NCBI GenBank assembly: GCA_025403435.1
Contig: CM046354.1
Coordinates: 39,731,041-39,795,040, forward strand
Origin: Artocarpus heterophyllus
Lineage: Eukaryota > Streptophyta > Magnoliopsida > Rosales > Moraceae
DNA: 64,000 nucleotides
Direction: 5' to 3'
Position 1 is the stretch's first letter, and the number at the start of each line of letters is the position of its first letter. Made by a program: the position numbers and the translations under genes. Positions 22,930 to 33,581 of the stretch are shown piece by piece. The notes under the pieces are model-generated. The model did not search any database. It saw only the letters and a list, made by a program, of their open reading frames with translations, and was not told the DNA's origin.

Positions 22930-23950
22930 GATATTAATAGCTAGAAATTAGCACTGATTTCTGACATTCTCCCTTAAGCTAGTTGGTAGACATCCTTCTT
23001 ACCCAACTAACCTATAATCTCTAGGAATTGATGTCCAAGCAACCCCTCCGTAAGTGTATCAGCTAGTTACATATTGGAAGAGATATAGGACAAGCACACA
23101 AGACCATTTTCAACTTTCTCCTTGACAACGTTACAATCAATCTCTACATGTTTGGTCTTGTCGTGTTGAACGAGATTATGAACAATGCTAATAACAGTTT
23201 TATTGTCACAATAAAACTTCATTGGAAGATTTATTGGCCTTCTTAACTCCTTTATCAATGATTTAATCTATACAAGTTCACAAATACCGAGGGCTAGTGA
23301 CATGAACTCTGTCTTTGTACTTGACCTCCCCACCACAACCTATTTCTTACTTCGTCTATCCGGAGGTGGATCTCCGATCATCTACCGAACTTGCAAAATC
23401 TGCATTAGTGAAGGCTTCAACATCCTGTGAATTATCCCGTATTGAGAATAACAATCCCTTCCCAAGTGTTCCCTTGAGATATATGAGGATTCTAAACGCT
23501 GCCTGTAGGTGATCCTCGTTTGCATTATGCATTAACCAACTATATTCAGCTTTGCCACTAGTGCAAATATCGTCTGATAATTAATACCAAAGGTCTGTGT
23601 ATACCCTTTTGGCGGCAAGTCTCTTCTTGTGTCCCTCTATGCTTCCATATGCTTTAAACTTGAGCATGAAAACCCATTTACAACCTATGGCTTTTTTACT
23701 GATCAGTAGGTCAATAATCTCCCGTCTTGTTCTTGTAAAGAGCTTTCATTTCTTCAGAGTGCTATTTTTCATTATGGCACTCCAAAAGCTTCTTGCATAT
23801 TATTAGGAATACTGGTCTGAGACAAATTAGCAGTAAATGCTCAGAAGGAACTACTAAGTCTACCATAAGAGACAAATCGAGCGACGGGATGTTGAGTACA
23901 AGAGCAGGTAGATTTTCTAAGAGCAATTGGAATATCTAGATCATCAAAGC
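22930..23950 (-). pseudogene. Ty1/copia pol remnant with internal deletion
   Basis: Read on the minus strand from about 23800. First comes an RT N-terminal region (EEMKALYKNKT, then a stop-riddled K.IG.KW.FK-like block). A jump then leads to the RT/RNase H end: AAFRILIYLKGTLGKGLLF, DDRRSTSGY, and then CDNKTVISIVHNLVQHDKTK and HVEID..VVKEKVENG (23067-23258), the RNase H tail of copia Pol. Multiple stops and frame changes are present, and the RT palm with YVDD is deleted. No LTRs were recognised. It is an old dead fragment. Confidence 0.75.
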
Positions 23951-24515
23951 TTGGCTTACGAAATATCACATAAAATTGAATTATTATGCCGTACGATAGA
24001 GATTTTCTATGCTCAATAAAGACCTTTAATTTTTAACTTTATCGTCAGTAGAATGTCTTTGCTGGGCATTAGAGTTTATTTAAAAGTTTATTTAAACAAG
24101 ATATCAATTTAGGAAAAAAAATGTTTTTAAACTAAATAATTGATGTTTTGACATAGAAAAAAGTTAAAAAGTTTAGTAAGTTAGAAAAATCTATCCTTTT
24201 CTCACTAGTTTTGTTTGACGAAGTTCATCATGCAAAAAATGTCAACAAGGTAATCACATGTACCAGTGCTTTGAGTATTTTAAAATTCTAACTCGACAAA
24301 ATCAACAAAACTTCAGGTGTTTTGATTAAAGTTTTGATCCAACAAAGTAGGCCAAGTCATAAAAAGTAATGATCTAACAAAGCTTACTAAGCTATATGCA
24401 GAGTCCAACTCTATATACTTGATTGTGTATAATGCGTCTCCCCTTTTAAGATTTAGCGAATCAACACAATAACCAATAAACTAAATACATAACATTTTAG
24501 TTTTTGAACATAAAC

Positions 24516-24767
24516 TTACTTCTTGTTATGAGGAATCCTTTTGATCCGCTCAAAAGGCCATGGGTCTGTTGACCTCTTATTGAGCTTGGGAAACATGGCA
24601 CTCTGCTTGATAAGATATGTCATAGTGCAAAGCAGTGTCATGCAGGCTTCTGCTTCATGCTCATCGCTTGCATACACGTTGCAATTAAATACTAAGAAGT
24701 TGCACTTGTGTAAATCTGCTTTGACTGCAACCAATTGGTTTTCACTCGTGTAAAGAGACAGGCACAA
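24516..24767 (-). other. Unidentified exon-like open segment
   Basis: An open minus-strand frame of about 83 codons with balanced composition (includes DEHEAEACMTLL and PWPFERIKRIPHNKK). It ends at AAGAAGTAAGTTT, which would make a good plant 5' splice site (GTAAGT), and a TTTACAG acceptor lies upstream near 24825. It could be one or two exons of an unrecognised gene or a gene fragment; chance is not excluded. I do not recognise the product. Confidence 0.2.
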
Positions 24768-25535
24768 TGCTTTCGTGTTTTTCCAAGATTTGCCTCGCTT
24801 TGGTGAGCGACCGTTCTAGTATGCCTGTAAACCAGAGTCACACACTAGTAAAGATCATTGTTACCCTTTTCAGTGTAGGCACGTCTGCTATACTGGGTAA
24901 ACATTTCATCCAACAAGACTTCTTCTTGATCCAATATGTCATTACTTTTTTTTCTTTTGCCTTTTTCTCAAACTGCAATAGGCTTCATACGTATGCTATA
25001 ATCACATATTGAAGAACATACTACTAATTTTCAACTGAAGGCAGGAAAGAAAATAGTTTTCTAAAACTTGCCTCATCGAAGTTTAAAATACACGACAAAC
25101 GAACTAAGTGAAGATTCAAGAAAAAATTTCATCCAAATGCAAAAGAAATAAACAATAAGTAAACTAAAGTCCAAAATTCCAAAATTGAACTGCCATAAAT
25201 TTTTCTCAATGCTTTTGTCTTCACTTCCTCATTTTTTTTTTTAACCATTAATGAAACTAAATAAATTTTTTGGATTCAATATCCTGACTAAATAAATTTC
25301 AGAACTTCAAAGATGGAATCCGTTGAAACCCAAACACCAATTAAAAAGCAAAATAGCAATCGGTTAGTAGCCAAAAAAAAAAAAAAGAAGCTCAATCAAA
25401 GTGTAATTCTTTATCAAAAACAGATTGGACTAGCGGCTCTCACCTCTGCCTTGGACGTAGGATCAACTAAGATCCGAAGCAAGCAACTTCCTGTGTTCTT
25501 TCTCTTTCATTTTTACGGTTTTGATGTGTGTTCTG

Positions 25536-25964
25536 TGTAACTGTTACATTTGCCAGCCAACGGTTTCATTTTGAAACCAATTTAATTTCTGTAACAGCTT
25601 TACATAATTGGTCTCACATTATGTTTTCATTAAACCATATTAATTTGGTAACTGAATATTCTTGCTATATATATTACCTTGATGGGAAGAAATGTATGGT
25701 AAGAGAGAAAACCAGAAAAAATTTCACGTACTGTTATTTTGTGAAACAAAATTGGGTCCCCAAGTTTCGAAAATTCCATTAAGAATCTTACACCATCAAT
25801 TGAGTTTTTGTGAGAACTTGGAAGCATCCCAAGTGCAGGCAGTCACAGCACACCATTTGGACAGCAATGGCATGAGGTAATATTTTTTCACGCTTCCGTT
25901 TTCGTTATCAATTCTTGGTATGCATACAGTTTATAGCATGCTTGAATTGATTTTATGTTTTACA
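25536..25964 (+). repeat. 5' LTR of copia element
   Basis: 429 bp. It starts with a short self-complementary TGTAACTGTTACA and ends TTTTACA. It pairs with 31753-32181. Confidence 0.92.
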
Positions 25965-25966
25965 TT

Positions 25967-25978
25967 TGGCATCAGAGC
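25967..25978 (+). other. Primer binding site (variant initiator Met)
   Basis: TGGCATCAGAGC lies 2 nt after the LTR and differs by one base from the usual TGGTATCAGAGC. Confidence 0.75.
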
Positions 25979-26261
25979 TCGGTTTTGACCTCTGCCTTGC
26001 ATGAAAAAACTGGAAAAAATTTCCCGTGTTTTGGACGCACGGGTGGAAAATTTTTTGATTTTTGGGTTTTGTTTTTTAACGTTTCTTAATTGAAACTAAG
26101 ATTAGAAGTCATTTAGACATTAGATTTCTATGAATTCTGCAATTTGAAACGTCAAAATTGGTGTCCGAAGGGTGAAATACGAGCCGGGTCTGAAACGGGT
26201 CAAAATCGGGTTGAACCGGGTCGTTCGGGTGAAGAAGACCCGGATTCAAGGTTGAAGACGA

Positions 26262-26465
26262 TAAAAACGACATGTCGTTTGGCTTGGGTCAGACAAAAAC
26301 GACATGTCGTTTCGGTCATTGAGGGCTCGTTTCAGGGTAAAAAACGACAAGTCGTTTGGACATTAATGACCAAAACGACATGTCGTTTTGTATGTTGACT
26401 GGTTGTCCTCTTTGTAAACGACGTGTTGTTTACGCCAGGGGGCTCCAAACGACGCTGTTTTGGCT
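26262..26465. repeat. AAACGACATGTCGTTT palindrome cluster in copia leader
   Basis: Six copies of a 16-bp palindrome or close variants. Core positions (CATG or equivalent) are 26271, 26303, 26348, 26379, 26422 and 26453. The first, second and fourth are perfect AAACGACATGTCGTTT; the others carry CAAG, CGTG and CGCT centres. Spacings are 32, 45, 31, 43 and 31 bp, an alternating long/short pattern close to whole helical turns. Confidence 0.85.
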
Positions 26466-26999
26466 GAGCAGAAAATTTAAAAAAAAAACCCGAAAATTAA
26501 AAAAAAAATTTTGATTTTTTCCAGATTTTTTAAAGTGATATTTTTCGGGAAAATTTCTTAAAATTTTCAGTTTTTATAATTTTTATGAAATTTTCATAAT
26601 ATTCACAATTTGATATATTTTTATGAAATTTTTCATATTATGGAATAATTTATGAAAAATTCATAATTTTGAATATTCATAATTTTTGGTATTTGTTATG
26701 AATATTATACAGCAATTGTGTGGATATAATTTTGTAACTTTATGTGCATATAATGTTCATTATGTATAATTTGTGATTTAAAATTATGCATGCAATATTA
26801 AGTTAAATGATTTAGTACATTTAATTTTGTGCAATAATGTGCTAAATTATATTTTTGAATGTATAATTTTAATATATACATAATGAAAATTAGTACATAA
26901 ATTATGGTTCTTTGTTCATATTTATTTATTGCTTAAGGTAAATGCAATTTATTTTATGAGTAAAAATTTAAGAATAAATGTCTTGTGATATATGTATTT

Positions 27000-27384
27000 A
27001 ATTTTTGAATAATTAAAGAGTAGCCACAGCATCTTTAATTATGCAAAAAATTATGAAAGATGTTTAAATCACATATGGTAAAAGGACATTAAATTGTGAT
27101 TAATCATATGTAATATGATAAATTTTATCCCACAGGAATTTTTATTGTATTTAATATGATTAGTTATGATGATGTATCAAATTATCTTTCTTAATTTACC
27201 CACAGGAATTAAAAAAAGGGCATATAATTCAATAGCATCATCATAAGGATATATGAATCTGTTTGAGTTAAAAATTTAGCCCACAGGCAATTTTTATGTC
27301 ATTTGATTCATATTTTAATGCATGATTTACATTGGTAAACATGCGATAAAGTATTGTAGCCTCGATTTAGTAACATAAGCATGT
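27000..27384 (+). other. Copia leader with repeated CCCACAGGAATT motif
   Basis: CCCACAGGAATT or a close variant (CCCACAGGCAATT) occurs three times (about 27130, 27201 and 27282) at 70-80 bp spacing, upstream of gag. The rest of the 25979-27384 leader is AT-rich and non-coding. Confidence 0.55.
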
Positions 27385-27402
27385 ATGTTTTATTATGCAG
27401 CT

Positions 27403-30309
27403 ATGCAAACTGTGAGTTACTCTGATTTCCAATGTGACATTCCCGAACTTAAGGGAGACAACTATAAAGTGTGGAAGGAGAGAATTCTTCTTCATTTAGG
27501 AGTCATGGACATTGACCTGGCTATCCGTAAGGATGAACCACCTGCCATTACGGAGACCAGCCAGCCAGATGACGTGGACCGTTACGAAAAGTGGGAGCGA
27601 TCTAATCGCCTCTGCGTAATGTTCATTAAGACGAAAATCTCGGCTGGCATACGTGGTTCATTGGAGCAATATGACAAAGTGCGAGCTCTGATGAAGGCAA
27701 TTGATGAGCAGTTTGCTACATCAAACAAAGTCTTGGCTAGCACTCTGATAATGAAATTTTCATCCATGAAGCTCACTGGAATTCATGGTGTGCGTGAGCA
27801 CATCATGCAAATGAGGGATATAGCGGCTCAGCTGAAGACACTTGAAGTTGAGATGTCTGAAACCTTCCTTGTGCACTACATCCTCAACACTCTTCCACAT
27901 CAATATGGACCTTTCAAGATATCCTATAACACACATAAGGATAAGTGGTCCATCAATGAATTGATGACCATGTGTGTCCAGGAAGAAGGAAGGCTTGCTA
28001 TGGAAGTGGGAGAGAGTGTGCATCTGGTAACTCAAAGGAAGAACAAGGGCCAAGCCAATAATAAGGGAAAAGGCAAACTGTCTGCTCAGGCTGATAGCAA
28101 GAAGGAATCCAGGTGCTTCTTTTGTAAAAAGAAGGGGCACATAAAGAAGGATTGTCCTAAATATCAGAGATGGCTTGACAAAAAAGGTACTCAATTCTCA
28201 CTTGTCTGTTATGAATCTAATATGGTTGACGTTGAACATAACACATGGTGGATTGATTCTGGTTCTTCAATCCATGTCACTAATTCCTCGCAGGGATTGC
28301 AAGGCCTAAGGAAGCCAGTGGGAAGTGAGCAGTGCATCTATACAGGCAACAAGATGCGCTCACATGTAAAGGCTGTCAGAACATGCAATTTAGTTTTATC
28401 TAGTAGTTTTATTTTAAAATTAGAAAAGACATTTTATATTCTTAGTTTTTCTAGGAATTTAATTTCAGTTTCAAGGCTTGTACCATTGGGATTTTCCTTT
28501 AATTTTTCAGACACTATATTTAGTTTGTTTTATAGATCTGAACTTATTGGAAATGGTATATTGTCAAATGGTCTTTTCAAAATCAATTTACAAGATAAAA
28601 CTTCTTATACTTCTATGCATGTTCAAGATAATGCTGGCATTAAGAGATGTGTTATGAATGAAGATTCCTCTATGTTGTGGCACCGTAGATTATGTCATAT
28701 CTCTATTGAGAGAATAAAGAGACTAGTGAATGATGGGGTACTTAGTACTCTAGATTTCACTGACTTTGACACTTGTGTGGACTGCATAAAGGGAAAGCAG
28801 ACCAATGTGTCAAAGAAAGGTGCCAAGAGGAGTTCAGACATATTAGAGATCATACATACAGATATTTGTAGTTCAGACATAGACGCGTATGGTCAAAAGT
28901 ATTTCATTACTTTTATTGATGATTACTCACGATATATGTATCTCCACTTGCTTCATAACAAAAATAAAGCCATAGATGCCTTTAAGGTGTTTAAGGCAGA
29001 AGTAGAGAAACAATGTGGTAAGCAAATAAAGATAGTGAGATCTGATAGAGGTGGTGAATACTATGGTAGATACACCAAAGATGGACAAGCGCCTGGTCCA
29101 TTTGCGAAGTTTCTTCAAGAACATGGGATAGTTGCCCAATATACTATGCCCGGTTCTCTAGATCAAAATGGTGTGACAGAAAGAAGAAACCGAACATTGT
29201 TGGATATGGTGCGGAGCATGCTTAGCAGCTCCAAGCTTCCTAGGTCTTTGTGGACTGAAGCTCTCAAGACGGCTGTGTATATATTAAACCGAGTTCCAAC
29301 CAAGGCTGTCTCAAAGACACCATTCGAGTTATGGAAAGGTTGGAAACCGAGTTTGCGACATATACGCGTTTGGGGATGCCCGTCTGAAGTGAGAGTCTAT
29401 AATCCACAAGAAAAGAAGCTAGACCCAAGGACCATAAGTGGGTATTTCGTTGGATATGCTGAACGGTCTAAGGGATACAGATTTTATTGTCCATCACATA
29501 CCACTAGGTTTGTGGAATCAAGGAATGCGAAATTTCTTGAGAATGACTTGATCAGTGGGAGCGATCGATCCTGGAACACCGTTTCAGAGAAAGATCATAC
29601 AGATGCTCAAGCTTCCACTTCATATGATAGAGTGATTGTTATATGCAACACGCCTATAGTTCAAACGCGTGTTGAACAACAGCCAGTCATTCAAGTTCCA
29701 CAGATTGCTAATCAAGAAGTAGTAGATCCAGTTGAACAGCCAGCTGATCAACATGCTCCTCAAGAGAATGTTGAACCAGCATTAAGGAGATCTACTAGAG
29801 TAAGGCGATCAGCCATTCCTAGTGACTATATTGTGTATCTACAAGAGTCTGACTACAACATAGGAGCCAAAAATGATCCAGAAACGTTTTCACAAGCCAT
29901 GAGTTGTAAGGAATCTAACTTGTGGTATGATGCCATGAAAGAAGAGATGAACTCTATGTCATCTAATGGAGTCTGGGATCTTGTCAAGTTGCCTGATGGT
30001 GTAAAAGCCATTGGATGCAAATGGGTCTTCAAGATAAAGAAAGACTCATTAGGCAACATTGAGAGACATAAAGCAAGACTCGTTGCTAAAGGATTCACTC
30101 AAAGGGAAGGTATAGATTACACTGAGACTTTTTCTCCTATATCTAAAAAGGACTCCCTTCGTGTGATCATGGCATTAGTAGCTCATTTTGATTTTGAGTT
30201 ACATCAGATGGATGTGAAAACGACATTCCTCAATGGTGATCTAGAGGAAGAGGTTTATATGAAACAACCTGAAGGATTCTCCTCTAGAGATGGTGAGCAA
30301 TTGGTATGA
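27403..30309 (+). CDS. Copia Gag-protease-integrase-RT (N-terminal part of gag-pol)
   Basis: The frame opens at 27385; the ATG at 27403 (MQTVSY) follows TTATGCAG and is the likelier start. Counted from 27385: Gag; zinc knuckle CFFCKKKGHIKKDC at 244-257 (CX2CX4HX4C); aspartic protease DSGSS at 291-295; pre-integrase LWHRRLCHI; integrase acidic residues D493, D554 and E599, with a longer than usual D-E gap; GKGWKP/WGC region; then RT start CKWVFKIK and QMDVKTTFLNGDLEEE. The frame ends at TGA 30307-30309, where related elements read Trp (LVWKLKKSIYGLKQ), consistent with a single TGG-to-TGA change. Read-through in the same frame gives the rest of RT. All other motifs look intact, so the protein is lost by one point mutation. 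Confidence 0.93.
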   Translation: MQTVSYSDFQCDIPELKGDNYKVWKERILLHLGVMDIDLAIRKDEPPAITETSQPDDVDRYEKWERSNRLCVMFIKTKISAGIRGSLEQYDKVRALMKAIDEQFATSNKVLASTLIMKFSSMKLTGIHGVREHIMQMRDIAAQLKTLEVEMSETFLVHYILNTLPHQYGPFKISYNTHKDKWSINELMTMCVQEEGRLAMEVGESVHLVTQRKNKGQANNKGKGKLSAQADSKKESRCFFCKKKGHIKKDCPKYQRWLDKKGTQFSLVCYESNMVDVEHNTWWIDSGSSIHVTNSSQGLQGLRKPVGSEQCIYTGNKMRSHVKAVRTCNLVLSSSFILKLEKTFYILSFSRNLISVSRLVPLGFSFNFSDTIFSLFYRSELIGNGILSNGLFKINLQDKTSYTSMHVQDNAGIKRCVMNEDSSMLWHRRLCHISIERIKRLVNDGVLSTLDFTDFDTCVDCIKGKQTNVSKKGAKRSSDILEIIHTDICSSDIDAYGQKYFITFIDDYSRYMYLHLLHNKNKAIDAFKVFKAEVEKQCGKQIKIVRSDRGGEYYGRYTKDGQAPGPFAKFLQEHGIVAQYTMPGSLDQNGVTERRNRTLLDMVRSMLSSSKLPRSLWTEALKTAVYILNRVPTKAVSKTPFELWKGWKPSLRHIRVWGCPSEVRVYNPQEKKLDPRTISGYFVGYAERSKGYRFYCPSHTTRFVESRNAKFLENDLISGSDRSWNTVSEKDHTDAQASTSYDRVIVICNTPIVQTRVEQQPVIQVPQIANQEVVDPVEQPADQHAPQENVEPALRRSTRVRRSAIPSDYIVYLQESDYNIGAKNDPETFSQAMSCKESNLWYDAMKEEMNSMSSNGVWDLVKLPDGVKAIGCKWVFKIKKDSLGNIERHKARLVAKGFTQREGIDYTETFSPISKKDSLRVIMALVAHFDFELHQMDVKTTFLNGDLEEEVYMKQPEGFSSRDGEQLV

Positions 30310-31446
30310 AAACTCAAGAAATCCATATATGGTTTGAAACAGGCTTCCCGTCAATGGTATTTGAAATTCCACGATGTCATCACTTCATTTGGTTTTGAAG
30401 AGAACATCATGGATCAATGTATATACCAGAAGGTTAGTGGGAGCAAGATTTGTTTCCTTGTTTTGTATGTGGATGATATCCTTCTTGCAACCAATGACAA
30501 GGGGTTTCTATATGAGGTGAAACAATTCCTTTCGAAGAACTTTGATATGAAGGATATGGGTGAGGCATCTTATGTCATTGGCATAAAGATCCATAGGGAT
30601 AGATCTCGATGCATTTTGGGACTATCGCAGGAAACCTATATCAATAAAGTCTTAGACAGATTTTGGATGAAAGGTTGTTCACCAAGTGTAGCACCCATTG
30701 TGAAGGGTGAAAAGTTCAGTTTGAACCAATGTCCAAGGAATGATTTCGAGAAAGTTCAAATGAGCAACATTCCTTATGCTTCAGCTGTCGGAAGTCTTAT
30801 GTATGCTCAGGTCTGCACAAGACCTGACATTGCATTTGATGTGGGAATGTTGGGAAGATATCAGAGTAACCCAGGTATTGACCACTGGAGGGCTGCAAAG
30901 AAGGTGATGAGGTACCTTCAAGGTACAAAAGGTTACATGCTTATGTATAGACGAACTGACATTCTAGAGGTGATTGGCTACTCCGATTCAGACTTTGCTG
31001 GCTGTGTTGATTCGAGAAAATCAACTTTAGGTTATATTTTCATGCTAGCCGGAGGAGCTGTATCTTGGAGGAGTGGAAAGCAAACGTTGGTTGCTACTTC
31101 TACGATGGAGGCAGAGTTCGTTTCTTGTTTTGAGGCTACTTCGCATGGTGTATGGTTAAAGAGTTTCATGACAGGCCTTAGAATTGTAGATTTTGTGTCT
31201 AGGCCATTAAGGATATATTGTGATAATTCAGCTGCTGTCTTTATGGCTAAGAATAATAAGAGTGGCAGTCGAAGTAAACATATCGACATTAAGTACTTAG
31301 CCATAAGGGAACGCATTAAGGAAAATAAAGTGGTCATTGAGCATATAAGCACTGAATTGATGATCGCAGATCCTCTGACAAAAGAAATGCCACCGAAGTC
31401 ATTTAAGGATCATGTTGTACAAATGGGACTTGGTTCCATAATGTAA
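30310..31446 (+). CDS. Copia RT (YVDD) and RNase H, downstream of the nonsense codon
   Basis: Same frame as the preceding segment with no other break. RT: IYGLKQASRQWY, catalytic LVLYVDDILLA, then PYASAVGSLMYAQ..TRPDIAF. RNase H: GYSDSDFAGCVDSRKST, TMEAEFVSC, IYCDNSAAVFMAKNN, SKHIDIKY, and the DPLTKEMP C-terminus. It has no start codon of its own, so expression requires stop read-through or trans complementation. The ending is of normal length for copia Pol. Confidence 0.92.
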   Translation, partial: KLKKSIYGLKQASRQWYLKFHDVITSFGFEENIMDQCIYQKVSGSKICFLVLYVDDILLATNDKGFLYEVKQFLSKNFDMKDMGEASYVIGIKIHRDRSRCILGLSQETYINKVLDRFWMKGCSPSVAPIVKGEKFSLNQCPRNDFEKVQMSNIPYASAVGSLMYAQVCTRPDIAFDVGMLGRYQSNPGIDHWRAAKKVMRYLQGTKGYMLMYRRTDILEVIGYSDSDFAGCVDSRKSTLGYIFMLAGGAVSWRSGKQTLVATSTMEAEFVSCFEATSHGVWLKSFMTGLRIVDFVSRPLRIYCDNSAAVFMAKNNKSGSRSKHIDIKYLAIRERIKENKVVIEHISTELMIADPLTKEMPPKSFKDHVVQMGLGSIM

Positions 31447-31752
31447 ATTTGTTTGTACATACAATTTACAGTCTTAATGAAACTCTTATTCAGTTGTGAT
31501 GTTTTCTCATATTTGTTTTGCGCATTAAGTTATTGGAGAAAATTCACATTTGGTAGGACCAAGAATAAACATTGGGTTTATTCATAAAGTTAAGTTACCA
31601 TATAAGGAATAAAGTCTGAGAAATAATACATTGTAATACATGGAAGATAATACTCATAATTTAGAGAAATTATCGCCATGATTCATGTATTTGTTTCTTG
31701 AAAGTTTGGGTTTAATGAATATAAGGTTAAATATGAAGACCAAGTGGGAGAA

Positions 31753-32181
31753 TGTAACTGTTACATTTGCCAGCCAACGGTTTCATTTTGAAACCAATTT
31801 AATTTCTGTAACAGCTTTACATAAATGGTCTCACATTATGTTTTCATTAAACCATATTAATTTGGTAACTGAATATTCTTGCTATATATATTACCTTGAT
31901 GGGAGGAAATGTATGGTAAGAGAGAAAACCAGAAAAAATTTCACGTACTGTTATTTTGTGAAACAAAATTGGGTCCTCAAGTTCCGAAAATTCCATTAAG
32001 AATCTTACACCATCAATTGAGTTTTTGTGAGAACTTGGAAGCATCTCAAGTGCAGACAGTCACAGCATACCGTTTGGACAGCAATAGCAGGAGGTAATAT
32101 TTTTTCACGCTTCCGTTTTCGTTATCAATTCTTGGTATGCATACAGTTTATAGCATGCTTGAATTGATTTTATGTTTTACA
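31753..32181 (+). repeat. 3' LTR of copia element
   Basis: 429 bp, 10 differences from the 5' LTR by eye. Preceded by AAGTGGGAGAA and followed by target duplicate TTCTG. Confidence 0.92.
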
Positions 32182-32186
32182 TTCTG

Positions 32187-32939
32187 TTCTTGTGTTCTTT
32201 GTTAATTGTTACTGTTTTCTTGTTTTAATTTTACAGATTGAGTGAAACTTAACCAAATGGTCGGGGCTATCTAGTTTAGTTAGTGAGCCAGCTACTTGAG
32301 GGCGCTTTTTTTTCTTTCTTTTTTTCCCTTATTTAAGAACGTTAATCAGTGATGATTATTATGTTAAAAATTAGTAATGAATTACTTCAAAGTCTCTGAG
32401 AAAGATGTAATGACAACCTAAAGCAACAATGGTTCGTATAAAAGCAATTCAGGGCTTTCAAATACAAAAAAAAAAGAAAAAAAAAAGAAGATGATGAAAT
32501 GAATTACCTTACGCAAAACATTGTTATTCATGAACCCAGAATACGTAAAACAAGTAAGAGAATATGATATTCTCTAAAGTATTCATAATCATTTATAATC
32601 ACCCTAAGCCCAACTAAGGTAGAATATCTCAATTTCCAGACGTAGACGAGTGAATATGCAGATAGATCGCAATGAATTTCATTTAAAAAAAGGGGAAAAA
32701 AACCACTCAATTAAATTAAAATTAATTAAAGTACTTTTGAATAACTGCATACAAAAATAAAATAATGCAGCCACATTCTTCCCTCCCCACCGAGTAGCCA
32801 TTCACCCACCCCACATACCCCAAAATTCATCCCAAAACGAAATCAAAAATAACAACAAGCAGATACCCAGAACCAAGAAAAAAGGACTGTGAAATCTAGC
32901 TACAAGAACAGGAGAGAAATAGAACAACACCTTTGCTAG
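32187..32939. other. Intergenic, no supported gene
   Basis: AT-rich with A-runs. No coding or repeat structure was supported except the 9-bp CTTTGCTAG target site (32931-32939) of the following MITE. Confidence 0.5.
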
Positions 32940-33229
32940 GGAGATTTTGATGAAAGGGCAAAAAAAAAATCCTAATTGAGAAAAAGTCCCCTTTTTTTTT
33001 GGCAGAAAAAAACACGTTTTCTAGATAGTTAGACCGTTCTAGTTTTTTTTCAGAAAAAAGACGAAAATAACTGTAATGAGAAGAGGAATCTCAACAGAGT
33101 GAAAAGAAAAAAAACTGGAACTGTTTTCATGCCCAAAAAGCATGTTTTCTTGCGTCAAAAAACTGTAAAAAAAAAAAAGTCATTTTGCCAAAATCAAATT
33201 TTCTTAACTCCATTTTTCAAAATCCCTCC
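32940..33229. mobile_element. Mutator-like MITE, copy A
   Basis: 290 bp flanked by a perfect 9-bp duplication CTTTGCTAG (32931-32939 and 33230-33238). Imperfect inverted ends: GGAGATTTTGA on the left, GGAGGGATTTTGAAAAATGG on the complement of the right. A 9-bp duplication is typical of Mutator superfamily elements. It shares internal blocks (GACGAAAATAACTGTAA, ACAGAGTGAAAAG) with copies at 33291 and 63245. Non-coding. Confidence 0.75.
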
Positions 33230-33290
33230 CTTTGCTAGCAGAAGTGGCGACCCTCAGTGGAGCGGTGGCCGGCATGAGTGGTTACAAATA

Positions 33291-33581
33291 GGAAGAATTT
33301 GAAAAAAGGGTAAAAAGAAAATTCCTAATTAACGAAATGACCTTTTCTTTTAAAAAAAAAAAAAGAAACATATTTTTTTAGATAGATGAATTGTCTAAAT
33401 TTTTCTTTAAAAAAGACGAAAATAACTGTAACGAGGAGAAGAACCTTAATAAAGTGAAAAAAAAAAAAACTGGAGCAGTTTTTATGTTCAAAAAACATAT
33501 TTTTTACGTCAAAAAACTACAAAAACAAGGTTCATTTGCCTAAAATGACTTTTTCTTAAAGTCATTATTCAAAATGCTCCC
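33291..33581. mobile_element. Mutator-like MITE, copy B
   Basis: 291 bp, same orientation as copy A and only 61 bp from it. It starts GGAAGAATTTGAAAAAAGGG and ends TTCAAAATGCTCCC. The flanks TTACAAATA and CAATAAATA agree at 6 of 9 positions, so any duplication is degraded. It looks older than copy A. Confidence 0.65.

Larger units (their letters stand above)
25536..32181 (+). mobile_element. Near-intact Ty1/copia retrotransposon
   Basis: 6646 bp with perfect target duplication TTCTG (25531-25535 and 32182-32186). Both LTRs are 429 bp (TGTAACTGTTACA ... TTTTACA). The primer site is TGGCATCAGAGC, and the purine-rich AGTGGGAGAA sits before the 3' LTR. A 1.4-kb leader precedes one long gag-pol frame, broken by a single TGA. 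I count 10 LTR differences (8 transitions), clustered in the right half. The insertion is moderately young. Confidence 0.93.

Noticed and set aside
25630..25880. Short ORFs on both strands repeated at 31847-32097
   Set aside because: They are LTR sequence of the copia element, shared by both LTRs, with no coding evidence.
27385..27402. First ATG of the copia gag-pol frame
   Set aside because: The six extra codons follow a leader and precede the likelier start MQTVSY at 27403; either start leaves the domain content unchanged.
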